Part shown: one piece after another, positions 54,737 through 64,000 of the stretch
Layout of the letters: the number at the start of each line of letters is the position of its first letter
How positions within the stretch are numbered: the first letter of the stretch is position 1
Assembly: GCA_050743625.1 (NCBI GenBank)
Contig: JBOGED010000195.1
Location: forward strand, 1-64,000
DNA from: JBOGED01 sp050743625
GTDB lineage: Bacteria > Actinomycetota > Nitriliruptoria > Euzebyales > Egibacteraceae
Direction of reading: 5' to 3'
Length of the DNA: 64,000 nt
Program-made: the position numbers and the translations under genes
Notes under the pieces: generated by a model
What the model saw: only the letters and a program-made list of their open reading frames with translations
Told to the model about the DNA's origin: nothing
Databases searched by the model: none

Positions 54737-56115
54737 ACGTGATACATACCGGCCGTGTGCGGCGGGATCACGCCACCATGGTCATCGGCCTGGCCGGCAT
54801 CGCGCTCGCGGTCGGCGGCGCGATGTGGGCGGGCAACACGCTCAGCTACAACATCTGGGCTGGCCTGATCGTCGCTGTGGCGCTGCTTGGGGTAAGCCTG
54901 CCGTTGCTGGCTCGCGCCGAGCGGGACCGGCGCATCGCCCGTCTGCTCATCGCGGCGCTCGTCGTCAGGCTGGCGGCGTCGGCTGTCCGATACGTCATGG
55001 TCTTCGCCTTCTTGGACTTCGGGGACGTGCTCAACTACGTGCGAGCCGGCGATCAGCTCGCTGAGCTTTTCCGCCAGGGTGTCTTCTCCTTCGACCTCGG
55101 GCGTTCCCTCGTGGGCACAGGGTTCGTCCAGGTCGTCACGGGCGTCGTCTTGACGGTGACGGGCTCGTCGCTGTTGGGTGCGTTTTTCATCTTTGCGTGG
55201 CTCGGATATTGGGGGATGTACTTCTTCTATCGCGCCTTCCGCACCGCATGTCCAGAGGGCGACGGCGTGCGCTACGCATGGCTCGTGCTATTTATGCCCT
55301 CTTTGGTCTTCTGGCCCGCGGGCATTGGCAAAGAAGCGTGGATGCTTCTCACCTTAGGCCTCAGCGCCTACGGCGTCGCTCGTGTGTTGAACCATCACGC
55401 GGGCGGATACCCGCTCCTCGCCCTCGGTCTGGGCGGCGTGACGATGGTGCGGCCGCACATGAGCGTGTTGCTGTGCTGCGGCCTCGTCGCGAGTTATCTC
55501 GCGCGGTCCTCCCGCCACGGCGTGTCGCCAGAGCGCTCGCACGTCGGTCTCGCGGCACGCCTTGGCGGGATGGTGATGCTCGCTGCGCTCAGCGTGGTGG
55601 TCGTCACGCAGGCGGAGCGCTTCTTCGGTGTGGAGGACCGGGACCTGACGGCACAGGTCGATGCGGTCCTGGCCTTGACCCACCAGCGAAGCACACGGGG
55701 GGGCTCGGAGTTCGAGGCCACCCCGGTCCGGTCACCACTCCAGCTGCCAGGGGCGATCGCGACCGTGCTCTTACGGCCGTTCCCCTTCGAGGCGCACAAC
55801 ACCCGGGCGCTGATCGCCTCCCTCGAGGGCGTTGCGCTCATCGGTCTGGCGGTCATCTCGCTGCCACGGCTGCGAGGTGTCCCCTCTCACATGAGACGAA
55901 ATCCTTATGTGACGTTCGTGGTGGTGTACTCGCTCCTGTTCGTCGTGGCGTTCTCCAACATCGGGAACCTCGGCCTCCTCGCCCGCCAACGGATACAGGC
56001 GTTCCCCATCCTGCTGGTCCTCTTCGCGCTCCCCCCGCGGCCTACCGGCGCACAGGCTCCGAGGGTGTGGGCTCGGGGGCGGGAAAGTCCGGGTTCACGC
56101 CCCCCTCGCCGGTGA
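54733..56115 (+). CDS. Multi-pass membrane protein, polysaccharide polymerase-like
   Basis: 460 residues with about ten to twelve membrane segments (for example LAGIALAVGGAMWAGNTL, TFVVVYSLLFVVAFSNIGNL) and an extracytoplasmic loop with FGVEDRDLTAQVDAVLALTH. The RPFPFEAHNTRALIASLEG stretch followed by membrane helices resembles EpsG/Wzy-like proteins and related actinobacterial membrane proteins. No single diagnostic motif exists, so the polymerase call is from topology and context. The last 74 bases overlap the convergent sugar transferase gene. Confidence 0.65.
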   Translation: MNVIHTGRVRRDHATMVIGLAGIALAVGGAMWAGNTLSYNIWAGLIVAVALLGVSLPLLARAERDRRIARLLIAALVVRLAASAVRYVMVFAFLDFGDVLNYVRAGDQLAELFRQGVFSFDLGRSLVGTGFVQVVTGVVLTVTGSSLLGAFFIFAWLGYWGMYFFYRAFRTACPEGDGVRYAWLVLFMPSLVFWPAGIGKEAWMLLTLGLSAYGVARVLNHHAGGYPLLALGLGGVTMVRPHMSVLLCCGLVASYLARSSRHGVSPERSHVGLAARLGGMVMLAALSVVVVTQAERFFGVEDRDLTAQVDAVLALTHQRSTRGGSEFEATPVRSPLQLPGAIATVLLRPFPFEAHNTRALIASLEGVALIGLAVISLPRLRGVPSHMRRNPYVTFVVVYSLLFVVAFSNIGNLGLLARQRIQAFPILLVLFALPPRPTGAQAPRVWARGRESPGSRPPRR

Positions 56116-56650
56116 TGCCCTGGGGGCGGAGCAGCCCGAGGATCGTCCACCCGATGATGCGGAGGTCGAGCCAGATATTGCGGTGCTGGATGTACCAGAT
56201 ATCCAGCTCGATCCGTTCTGGCCAGCTGAGGCTGTTACGGCCCTTGGTCGCGGCGTAGCCGGTGAGCCCGGGACGCACGCGCAGGCGCCGGCGCTCGTGA
56301 GCGCCGTAGCGGGCGACCTGCTCGGGCAGCGTCGGGCGTGGGCCGACGATGTCCATCTCACCGCGGAGCACGTTCCAGAACTGTGGAAGCTCATCCAGGC
56401 TGTAGGTGCGCAGCAGCTTGCCCAGCCTGGTCGTGCGGTCGCGATCGGTTTCGCCGGGGTAGCGAGGCGGGTGCATGGTGCGAAACTTGCAGATCCAGAA
56501 CTCGCGTCCCTCGAAGCCGCTGCGGCGCTGGCGGAACAGCACCGGACGGCCCATACCGACCAGGATGGCCGCGGAGATCACGGCGAGCAGGGGGCTCAGC
56601 ACTGTCAACGCGACCATGGCAACGATGAGGCTCAACGTTCGTCTCGCCAC
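56042..56650 (-). CDS. Initiating sugar phosphate transferase (WcaJ/PglC-like, short form)
   Basis: 202 residues. One N-terminal membrane segment (LSLIVAMVALTVLSPLLAVI), then the conserved core PVLFRQRRSGFEGREFWICK, FRTM, LRTYSLDELPQFWNVLRGEM, VGPRPTLPEQ and RPGLTGYA. It transfers a sugar phosphate to undecaprenyl phosphate, the first step of repeat-unit assembly. GTG 56650 is chosen because the membrane helix starts just after; it overlaps the glycosyltransferase end by 19 bases. Confidence 0.92.
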   Translation of the reverse strand: MARRTLSLIVAMVALTVLSPLLAVISAAILVGMGRPVLFRQRRSGFEGREFWICKFRTMHPPRYPGETDRDRTTRLGKLLRTYSLDELPQFWNVLRGEMDIVGPRPTLPEQVARYGAHERRRLRVRPGLTGYAATKGRNSLSWPERIELDIWYIQHRNIWLDLRIIGWTILGLLRPQGITGEGGVNPDFPAPEPTPSEPVRR

Positions 56651-57798
56651 CCTAGTCCCTTCCTGTGTGCCACGGCCTGGTACGCCTGGATCGAGGCATC
56701 GGCGAGCCGCCGCTGGTCGAAGGACCGGTGGGCATAGGCGGCGGCGCGCTGCCCCAGCCGCGCTCGCAGCCGCGGGTCGTCGAGGAGCCGTGCGATTGCG
56801 GCGATCAGGGCATCCGTGTCCCGTGGGGGGACGAGCAGCAGGTGGCGCTCGTGCTGGCCGATCTCGCGGCACCCGCGGATGTCCGTCAGCACCAGCGCGC
56901 AGCCGCAGGCGGCCGCTTCCATGCCTGCCCGCGAGATGCCCTCGCGGTAGGTGGGAAGCGCGAAGATGTCCAAGGCGGAGTAGAGCTCTCGCATGTCCCG
57001 TCGCATACCGAGGAACCTGACCCCTTCCTGATCGGCGCTCAGGTGATCCGATTTGTCAGGATCGAGCGGGCCCGCCCAGACAAACGTGGCGCGCCCGGCT
57101 AACGCTCGAGCGGCGGCGCTGAACTCACGAACGCCTTTCGCCTCGATGAGCCGGCCGACACCTCCCACCAGCACCTCGCCGTCCGCCACTCCGAGCTCCG
57201 CTCGGACGCGCGTGCGCCCCGCCGGGTCGTGACGGAAGAGATCGAGGTCGATGCCGTTGCCGACCGTCCGTGCGCGCCGCTGGGGGACGAGGTGGCGCAG
57301 CGCCCGCCGGTCGGTGTCGTTCTGGTACAGCTCGACGTCGGAGAACGACGCGGCGACCGCCTCGGCGCCATAGACGAGTACCCGTCTCACCAATCCGTCT
57401 TCGGGCTGCGCCCACAGCCCGTGACAGGTGTTGACGACCACCGGCACCCTCGCGACCCGCCCCGCGATCCGGCCCAGCACGCCGGTCTTCGGGTTATGCG
57501 TATGAAGGACGTCGAGGTCCAGGATCCGCAGGACGCTCAGAAGCTCGCGGGCCGCGGCGAGGTCGCGGCGCGGATCCCAGCGCCGGGTGAGCGACGGGAC
57601 GGCGACGTGGCGTACGCCGAGGTGCTCGACCTCCGCGACGAAGGGCCCCGGCGCCGAGATGCCATAGACCTCGAACCCCGCGTCCACGTCGACCTGGAGC
57701 TCCGCGCCGAGCAGGATCGCGAGGCTGGTGTCGACGGTGCACAGGTGGGCGACTCGCAGCCGTTTGAGCCCGTGGAGGGATCGCCGCCCGTGCTTCAC
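56632..57798 (-). CDS. Glycosyltransferase family 4
   Basis: 388 residues. VLHTHNPKTGVLGRIAG, GGVGRLIEAKGVREFSAAAR and the donor-binding EGISRAGMEAAACGCALVLT show a GT4 enzyme; its closest look-alikes transfer N-acetyl sugars to the lipid-linked first sugar (PglA-like), which fits its coupling to the initiating transferase. GTG 57798 overlaps the upstream stop by GTGA. Confidence 0.88.
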   Translation of the reverse strand: MKHGRRSLHGLKRLRVAHLCTVDTSLAILLGAELQVDVDAGFEVYGISAPGPFVAEVEHLGVRHVAVPSLTRRWDPRRDLAAARELLSVLRILDLDVLHTHNPKTGVLGRIAGRVARVPVVVNTCHGLWAQPEDGLVRRVLVYGAEAVAASFSDVELYQNDTDRRALRHLVPQRRARTVGNGIDLDLFRHDPAGRTRVRAELGVADGEVLVGGVGRLIEAKGVREFSAAARALAGRATFVWAGPLDPDKSDHLSADQEGVRFLGMRRDMRELYSALDIFALPTYREGISRAGMEAAACGCALVLTDIRGCREIGQHERHLLLVPPRDTDALIAAIARLLDDPRLRARLGQRAAAYAHRSFDQRRLADASIQAYQAVAHRKGLGWRDER

Positions 57799-58619
57799 GC
57801 CGGGACTCCCACGCGTGTGGTGGCGTTGAGGATGCTCGCGTAGGCGCGCTCCGCGAACAGGTGCCCCGCAAGCTTGGCGGCGACGGCATCGAGCGGGTCG
57901 GTCTCGCGCACGGGGATGCGCTTGAGCTGGATCGGGTCGTCACCGGGCAGGTTGCGGCCGACCCTGCCGGTGGCGGCCGAGCGGAACCTCATCCGCAGCG
58001 CCGCCTCGATCCCGCGGGCGGGGACGCTCCATGGATACGCGAAGTGCGCCGGGGCGACTCCCACATGGCGCTCGATCTCCTCGGCGCCAAGGTCCAGCTG
58101 GTCGGGCGTGAATCGCTCGGGATGACCGTGGGAACCCGCGGAGTTGCCGATCGTGCAAAGACCTGAGTCAGACAGCTCCTTGGCCTGATCCCACGTCAGA
58201 AGCGGCCCGAGCGCCGGGGCCGCAGAGCCGCCCAGATGCGGCTGGCCGTTGGCCTGCGCCGTGACCAGATAGACGGTGAACGGCAACCTCCGCGCCTCCA
58301 ACAGCGGCCAGGCATGGCGATAGACGCCCGTGGAGCCGCCGTCGAATGTGAGCACGACCCGATGCGTGCGGTCGCCCCTGGCCAGCCCATCGAGCGCGGC
58401 GTCGAGGCTGACTACGTCGTGATCGCGCAACAGGCTGATCTGGCGGGCGAACTCGCCCTCCGTCGCGCCTTCGATGTGGTGAAAGGCGAGGAGGCTGACA
58501 CCTTGCGCCGCCCTCGAGGGCCGGGAACGCCCTCGTATCAGCGCACGCCATACTCGGTCACTGGAAAGAAGGACCGTCGCCAGACGGTTCAAGCCGACTA
58601 CCAAGACTCCCGACCTCAT
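57795..58619 (-). CDS. Polysaccharide deacetylase-like protein with altered metal site
   Basis: 274 residues from ATG 58619. It keeps the NodB-fold landmarks (LLAFHHIEGATEGEFARQI; VVLTFDGGSTGVYRHAWPLL; LPFTVYLVTAQ; FAYPWSVPARGIEAAL). The TFDDG motif is TFDGG, losing the metal-binding Asp, and the HxxxH motif reads NSAGSH, losing the first His. Two of three usual metal ligands are therefore missing, which suggests a non-catalytic or changed function. It is coupled to the glycosyltransferase by GTGA. Confidence 0.75.
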   Translation of the reverse strand: MRSGVLVVGLNRLATVLLSSDRVWRALIRGRSRPSRAAQGVSLLAFHHIEGATEGEFARQISLLRDHDVVSLDAALDGLARGDRTHRVVLTFDGGSTGVYRHAWPLLEARRLPFTVYLVTAQANGQPHLGGSAAPALGPLLTWDQAKELSDSGLCTIGNSAGSHGHPERFTPDQLDLGAEEIERHVGVAPAHFAYPWSVPARGIEAALRMRFRSAATGRVGRNLPGDDPIQLKRIPVRETDPLDAVAAKLAGHLFAERAYASILNATTRVGVPA

Positions 58620-58759
58620 GCGCCCGCCTACTTCGTCCGTCACTCCACCCGCATACGGATCTCGCCGGATCCGCCCCTCTGGTCAGTGATCCCCCAAATG
58701 GGGGAACGAGGACTCACTCTTACTTGCTGGCCGCATGATGCTCATGCGATACCTGCAGG

Positions 58760-59821
58760 TCAAGAGGACAATGCAGACCGTCGCGTCTGCGACACGCCAG
58801 CGGCGGCCAGCGCGGCGGCGGCCAGCGTCACCGCGGGAAAGTGCAGTACGTAATCGACCGTTGCGTTCGTGAGCAGCGCGGCTATCGCCGCCGCGGCGAT
58901 GACCGCCCCCACGTCGTGCCGGCTGCACCAGAGCCGGGCGAACACCCACGCCGCCACGGCGATGCCGAGCGCCAGGCCGACCAGACCCGTCTCAGCGGCG
59001 AGCTGCAGGAGCTCATGGTGGGCCCACCGCCAATCGTCGTCGAGCCTGGCGGTCGGGCTCAGCTCGGCGAACCGGCCTGGACCGACTCCGGTCAATGGCT
59101 TGGCGTGCACCATCGCGAGCGCGTCGTGCCACAGCTCCACGCGCACCGCCGAGAAGGTCGCATCGACGAGGCGTGTTTCACGGGACGAGGTCCCGCGGGC
59201 GCCGAGCGACAACGCCCCCATGGTCGTGGAGATCACCAGCGCGAGCACGACCAGCGATACGCCCCCCAAGATCGCCGTTCGGCCGTTCCCCACCCGGCGT
59301 TGCCCGAGCCACGCGAGCCCGACGAGTGCCATGCCAACCGCCGCCGCCCGGCAATCGCTCGCCACCACGGCGGCGGCAGACCCCGCGGCCATCAGGAAGG
59401 CCACCGCGCGTACCGCGACGTGCCGCTGCCGGGCTGCCAGCATCAACGCGGCCGCCGCGCCAAGCACCTGGAAGGCACAGGCGGCGTTGGCGTAGCCCAA
59501 GAACCGCTCGTGGATCGCGTCGGGTAGCAGGAGCAGTCCCGCCGCGCACGCCGTCACCACGGCCGGCACCGCCCACCGGCACCGGCGCGTGATCAGCCGA
59601 GCCAGGGCGAACGTCACACCGGCGGCGGCGACGAGCAGGCTCGCCGGCCCGCTCCGGCCGCCCGAGATCGCGGTGGACACCTGAATCCACAGCACGAGGG
59701 CGGTCAGCAGCGCCACGCCGGTGCCCGCCGTGACGAGGTCCGGTCGGCGCCGTACCCGAGGATCCGTCGCAACTGTGTGACGGATCCTGGAATCCTGGCG
59801 ATGCCGCTGATCGGCCGACAC
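58760..59821 (-). CDS. O-antigen ligase/polymerase-like membrane protein
   Basis: 353 residues, about nine to ten membrane segments. The Wzy_C/O-antigen-ligase region has a periplasmic loop ending ALAMVHAKPLTGVGPGRFAE and WAHHELLQLAAETGLVGLAL, the typical H-E-x-L-E-x-G-like motif. It should polymerise or ligate the glycan outside the membrane. GTG 59821 is used as start. It is the first gene of the minus-strand group 56042-59821, 140 bases ahead of the deacetylase-like gene. Confidence 0.82.
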   Translation of the reverse strand: MSADQRHRQDSRIRHTVATDPRVRRRPDLVTAGTGVALLTALVLWIQVSTAISGGRSGPASLLVAAAGVTFALARLITRRCRWAVPAVVTACAAGLLLLPDAIHERFLGYANAACAFQVLGAAAALMLAARQRHVAVRAVAFLMAAGSAAAVVASDCRAAAVGMALVGLAWLGQRRVGNGRTAILGGVSLVVLALVISTTMGALSLGARGTSSRETRLVDATFSAVRVELWHDALAMVHAKPLTGVGPGRFAELSPTARLDDDWRWAHHELLQLAAETGLVGLALGIAVAAWVFARLWCSRHDVGAVIAAAAIAALLTNATVDYVLHFPAVTLAAAALAAAGVSQTRRSALSS

Positions 59822-59966
59822 TCGGCTCTCTTGTCGCTTGCCAGCTTTGCCCGCTGCCCAACACCAGTATAGATCGCTGGGGGCTACCGCTTGGCCGCTG
59901 GTTAGGGCAAGCTGGAGGTCTACGGCGCGGGCCAGGGCGGGCTATGCGGGCAGCGGGAGGGATTGC

Positions 59967-62033
<2,067 letters not shown>

Positions 62034-62039
62034 CACTTT

Positions 62040-62085
62040 GGGGATAAACACCCCAGTCGGGTGGAGCACTTCGCCGTACTGTGCA
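62040..62085. repeat. Repeat module Q, distant copy
   Basis: AAACACCCCAGTCGGGTGGA, then GCACTTCGCCGTACTGTGCA, is the inverted form of module Q at 12184-12226 and 12411-12455. It is followed by the TCAGGATTAGGCC end of module R. Confidence 0.8.
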
Positions 62086-62194
62086 TCAGGATTAGGCCCA
62101 ATGCCAGGTTACTTAAGAAGTCGCGCGGGTGACAGGCGGCGCTGGCCGTGTGCCGGGAAGGCTGCGCCCTTGTTCCTTCGAGCACGCGCGTAAC

Positions 62195-62230
62195 CTGCAG
62201 GATTCCTCTGTATACGGAGGAATCCTGCAG
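62195..62230. repeat. Palindromic repeat family 2, copy 4
   Basis: CTGCAGGATTCCTC at 62195 pairs with GAGGAATCCTGCAG ending at 62230 around a TGTATACG centre. The flanks CTTGTTCC before and TGTGACC after also occur at the 23395 copy. Confidence 0.85.
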
Positions 62231-62295
62231 TGTGACCGGGCACTGGCGCGTGCTGATGACCGTACCCGTATCCCCCGCGTGACCTCTAAGGCAGC

Positions 62296-62397
62296 AGTAT
62301 TGGGATTAGGCCGGCTGACGCTGTCGCTCTTAAGGTGGCAAATCTGGTAAAACGGGCGACATGTAGCCGGTTCTTATCTCAGTGCAGGAGCATTGGT
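62296..62397. repeat. Repeat module R, distant copy
   Basis: TTGGGATTAGGCCGGCTGAC, then GGGCGACATGTAGCCGGTTC and TTATCTCAGTGCAGG, is the inverted form of module R at 11587-11660. It lies immediately upstream of the acetyltransferase gene and may contain its leader. Confidence 0.8.
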
Positions 62398-62400
62398 CCC

Positions 62401-63009
62401 ATGAGCCTCTACATTGCGGGTGCGGGCGGGTTGGGGCGCGAGGTGCTCGATGCGCTTATTGCCCTGGGCGACGTGGCGACTGCCTTTCTCGACGACGGAC
62501 GCGCGGGGGAGATCGTCCGCGGCTTACCAGTCCTCCTTCCGGGGGACGCTGAAGGTGGACGGTTCGTCGTCGGGCTGGCCGACCCCGTGGCGCGCGGCCG
62601 GCTCGCGGTCCTGCTCAAAGCCCGGGGCTTGCGACCGCGTACCGTCGTCCACCCGTGGGCGATCGTCGGGCCGGAGACGACGCTCGGGCCGGGCTGTATC
62701 GTGCTCGGCGGAGCGCATGTCTCGTCGAGCATCACGGTCGGCGCCCACTGCCAGGTCCAGTACAACGCGACGGTGGGTCATGACGCGATCCTCGACGACT
62801 ACGTGGCGGTCTTTCCCGGCGCCAATATCTCAGGCAACGTGCGGCTGGAACGCGGGGTCACCGTCGGCAGCGGCGCGATCGTCCTGCAAGGCCGCACGGT
62901 CCATGAGGGCGCGTTTGTCGGGGCGGGAGCGGTCGTCACCCGGGACGTACCCCCAGGCGCCGTCGTCACCGGCGTGCCAGCACGCCGTGTCGGCGGGTGT
63001 GCCGGCTGA
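62401..63009 (+). CDS. NeuD/PglD-like sugar O- or N-acetyltransferase
   Basis: 202 residues. The N-terminal Rossmann-like part LYIAGAGGLGREVLDALIAL binds the sugar nucleotide. The C-terminal left-handed beta-helix is built of hexapeptide repeats (IVLGGAHVSSSITVGAHCQV; GATISGNVRLE-like GANISGNVRLE), with the catalytic His in YNATVGHDAIL. It acetylates a nucleotide-linked amino sugar, fitting the aminotransferase in the polysaccharide locus. It stands alone after a module R repeat. Confidence 0.9.
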   Translation: MSLYIAGAGGLGREVLDALIALGDVATAFLDDGRAGEIVRGLPVLLPGDAEGGRFVVGLADPVARGRLAVLLKARGLRPRTVVHPWAIVGPETTLGPGCIVLGGAHVSSSITVGAHCQVQYNATVGHDAILDDYVAVFPGANISGNVRLERGVTVGSGAIVLQGRTVHEGAFVGAGAVVTRDVPPGAVVTGVPARRVGGCAG

Positions 63010-63032
63010 GACCAGCCGGCACCGCGGTCGAG

Positions 63033-63560
63033 TCACAGGCCCGTAAGCCGGTGAAAGGCGCGGTTGTAGTAGACGATCGGTTCACCCTCGGAGGTCCTGC
63101 AACGCTGGACGTGTCCGAGGAGGATTATGTGGTCGCCTCCAGCAAGTCGTTCCTCGATCCGGCTTTCGATCACCGCGAGCGCATCGGGAAGAATAGGGAG
63201 CCCCCACGGACTGCGGATGAACTCGCCCGAGCCGAACTTGTCCGCACCTTTCGTCGCGAAGGTGAGCGCGGTCCGCTTGTGCGTTGGCCGCAGGACATTC
63301 ACTGCGAACCGGTCAGAAGTCGTAAATGAGGAGGCGCACGCCGCACCGCGATCGAGGCACACGAGCACGAGCGGTGGCTGCAGCGACACCGCGGTGAAGG
63401 CGCAAGCGGTGAAACCCCACGGCCGCCCTTCGGCGTCCATAGTGGTGACGATCGTGACACCTGCCGAGAAACGCGCGAGCGCGTCGCGCAGCGCGGCCTC
63501 CGGAGCGGATTGTTCGGAGGTGGACAGCGGGCATTCCGTTCGCTGTAGCCCAAGGGCCAT
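63033..63560 (-). CDS. Flavin reductase-like protein (NADH:FMN family)
   Basis: 175 residues from ATG 63560, which has GGAGA eight bases upstream. The split-barrel FMN fold is shown by FSAGVTIVTTMDAEGRPWGF, TACAFTAVSLQPPLVLVCLD, FAVNVL and DHIILLGHVQRC. Such proteins supply reduced flavin to a monooxygenase or dioxygenase. It directly follows the acyl carrier protein gene, so the two may serve one pathway that extends beyond the window. Confidence 0.9.
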   Translation of the reverse strand: MALGLQRTECPLSTSEQSAPEAALRDALARFSAGVTIVTTMDAEGRPWGFTACAFTAVSLQPPLVLVCLDRGAACASSFTTSDRFAVNVLRPTHKRTALTFATKGADKFGSGEFIRSPWGLPILPDALAVIESRIEERLAGGDHIILLGHVQRCRTSEGEPIVYYNRAFHRLTGL

Positions 63561-63580
63561 CTTGATCTCTCCGCTTCTCA

Positions 63581-63880
63581 CTAGGAAGGAACGTCGCGGA
63601 GGCGTGGCCGTCCCTCGCTCGGCATGGCCTCGTTGATCTCGCCAAGGGAGACCAGGTAGTCCGCGATGCGCCCGGGAGTCCGGAAGTACTCCACGTCGAA
63701 ACCGTCCAGCGGCAGCTCGTGTCCGTACGCCTCTTCCAGGCCCACGATGAGCGACACCACAGCGATCGAGTCGAGCACCCCGGTGTCGATCAGGTCGGTG
63801 TCCGGGGTAGGGATGTCGACGGTGAGGAGATCACGGATCAAGAGGCTGATCCGCTTGGCGAGGTCGCCGTGCCCGCGCAT
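63581..63880 (-). CDS. Acyl carrier protein
   Basis: 99 residues from ATG 63880. The phosphopantetheine site is DTGVLDSIAVVSLIVGLEEA (Ser in LDS), with the second conserved region RTPGRIADYLVSL. It carries an acyl group on a 4'-phosphopantetheine arm. A TGATG junction at its start implies coupling to an upstream gene that is mostly outside the window. Confidence 0.9.
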   Translation of the reverse strand: MRGHGDLAKRISLLIRDLLTVDIPTPDTDLIDTGVLDSIAVVSLIVGLEEAYGHELPLDGFDVEYFRTPGRIADYLVSLGEINEAMPSEGRPRLRDVPS

Positions 63881-63952
63881 CAACCCGTCCCCGCGTCCAC
63901 CGAAGTCCCTGCGGTCGCGGTCGCGGTCTGGTCACGCCCTTCCGTGAAGCGT

Positions 63953-64000
63953 TCACGCAGCATCTTGCAGCGCCGGGATCATCCGAAGGTTCTTGACGTT
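63953..64000 (-). CDS. Possible C-terminus of an upstream gene
   Basis: The last 48 bases read NVKNLRMIPALQDAA and a stop on the minus strand. With so little sequence, and with two other frames partly open here, the identity and even the frame are uncertain. Confidence 0.3.
   Translation of the reverse strand, partial: NVKNLRMIPALQDAA

Overview
The window is 64 kb of GC-rich DNA with many GTG/TTG starts, four-base ATGA/GTGA overlaps between consecutive genes, and actinobacterial families (DUF1707, LtrA, XRE-TPR regulator, class III/IV lanthipeptide synthetases). It comes from a member of the Actinomycetota. An ATP-type PEP carboxykinase and selA hint at a lineage away from the best-known streptomycetes, but I cannot fix the class from sequence alone.

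Layout. (1) 1-8.9 kb is a housekeeping flank: end of a fasciclin protein, selA, an MBL-fold hydrolase, pckA, an ECF sigma factor, an XRE-TPR regulator, a broken HAD phosphatase and a DUF1707 membrane protein. (2) 9.0-11.4 kb holds three paralogous small secreted Gly-rich proteins, each with its own strong terminator; I know no family for them. (3) 11.4-12.7 kb is a non-coding repeat cluster. (4) 12.7-22.5 kb, minus strand, is RiPP locus A: a lanthipeptide synthetase with a zinc-type cyclase, a prolyl-oligopeptidase-type protease, a venezuelin-like precursor, a pair of ABC exporters and an anchored surface protein. (5) 24.4-34.5 kb, plus strand, is RiPP locus B: a relic synthetase fragment, a class III LanKC, a SapB/labyrinthopeptin-like precursor, a homologous ABC pair and an active/inactive M16 protease pair. 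(6) 34.8-36.1 kb is LtrA. (7) 36.6-43.5 kb is RiPP locus C, lasso-like: nucleotidyltransferase, methyltransferase, PqqD-type recognition protein, B2 protease, exporter, precursor, HPr-kinase-like kinase and a short asparagine-synthetase-type cyclase. (8) 43.7-59.8 kb is an exopolysaccharide locus with CapD-type dehydratase, Wzz/kinase, aminotransferase, glycosyltransferases, two sulfotransferases, a polymerase-like protein, an initiating sugar transferase, a degenerate deacetylase and an O-antigen-ligase-like protein. (9) 60-64 kb has a Gly/Asp-rich anchored protein, an HPPD pseudogene, a NeuD-like acetyltransferase, a flavin reductase and an acyl carrier protein.

How it fits together. Loci A and B are back-to-back and share their exporter pair architecture, a 15-nt identical ribosome-binding region before each precursor, and a hairpin just after each precursor. 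They differ in cyclase type and leader protease, so they look like diverged relatives. Locus C has a lasso-type leader but a core without an acidic residue at positions 7-9, so its product may not be a standard lasso peptide. Two families of dispersed palindromic repeats sit between the loci. Three clearly broken genes and two enzymes with lost catalytic residues show gene decay and reshuffling. The strongest candidates for something undescribed are locus C, the hybrid synthetase of locus A, the secreted Gly-rich trio and the composite repeat family.
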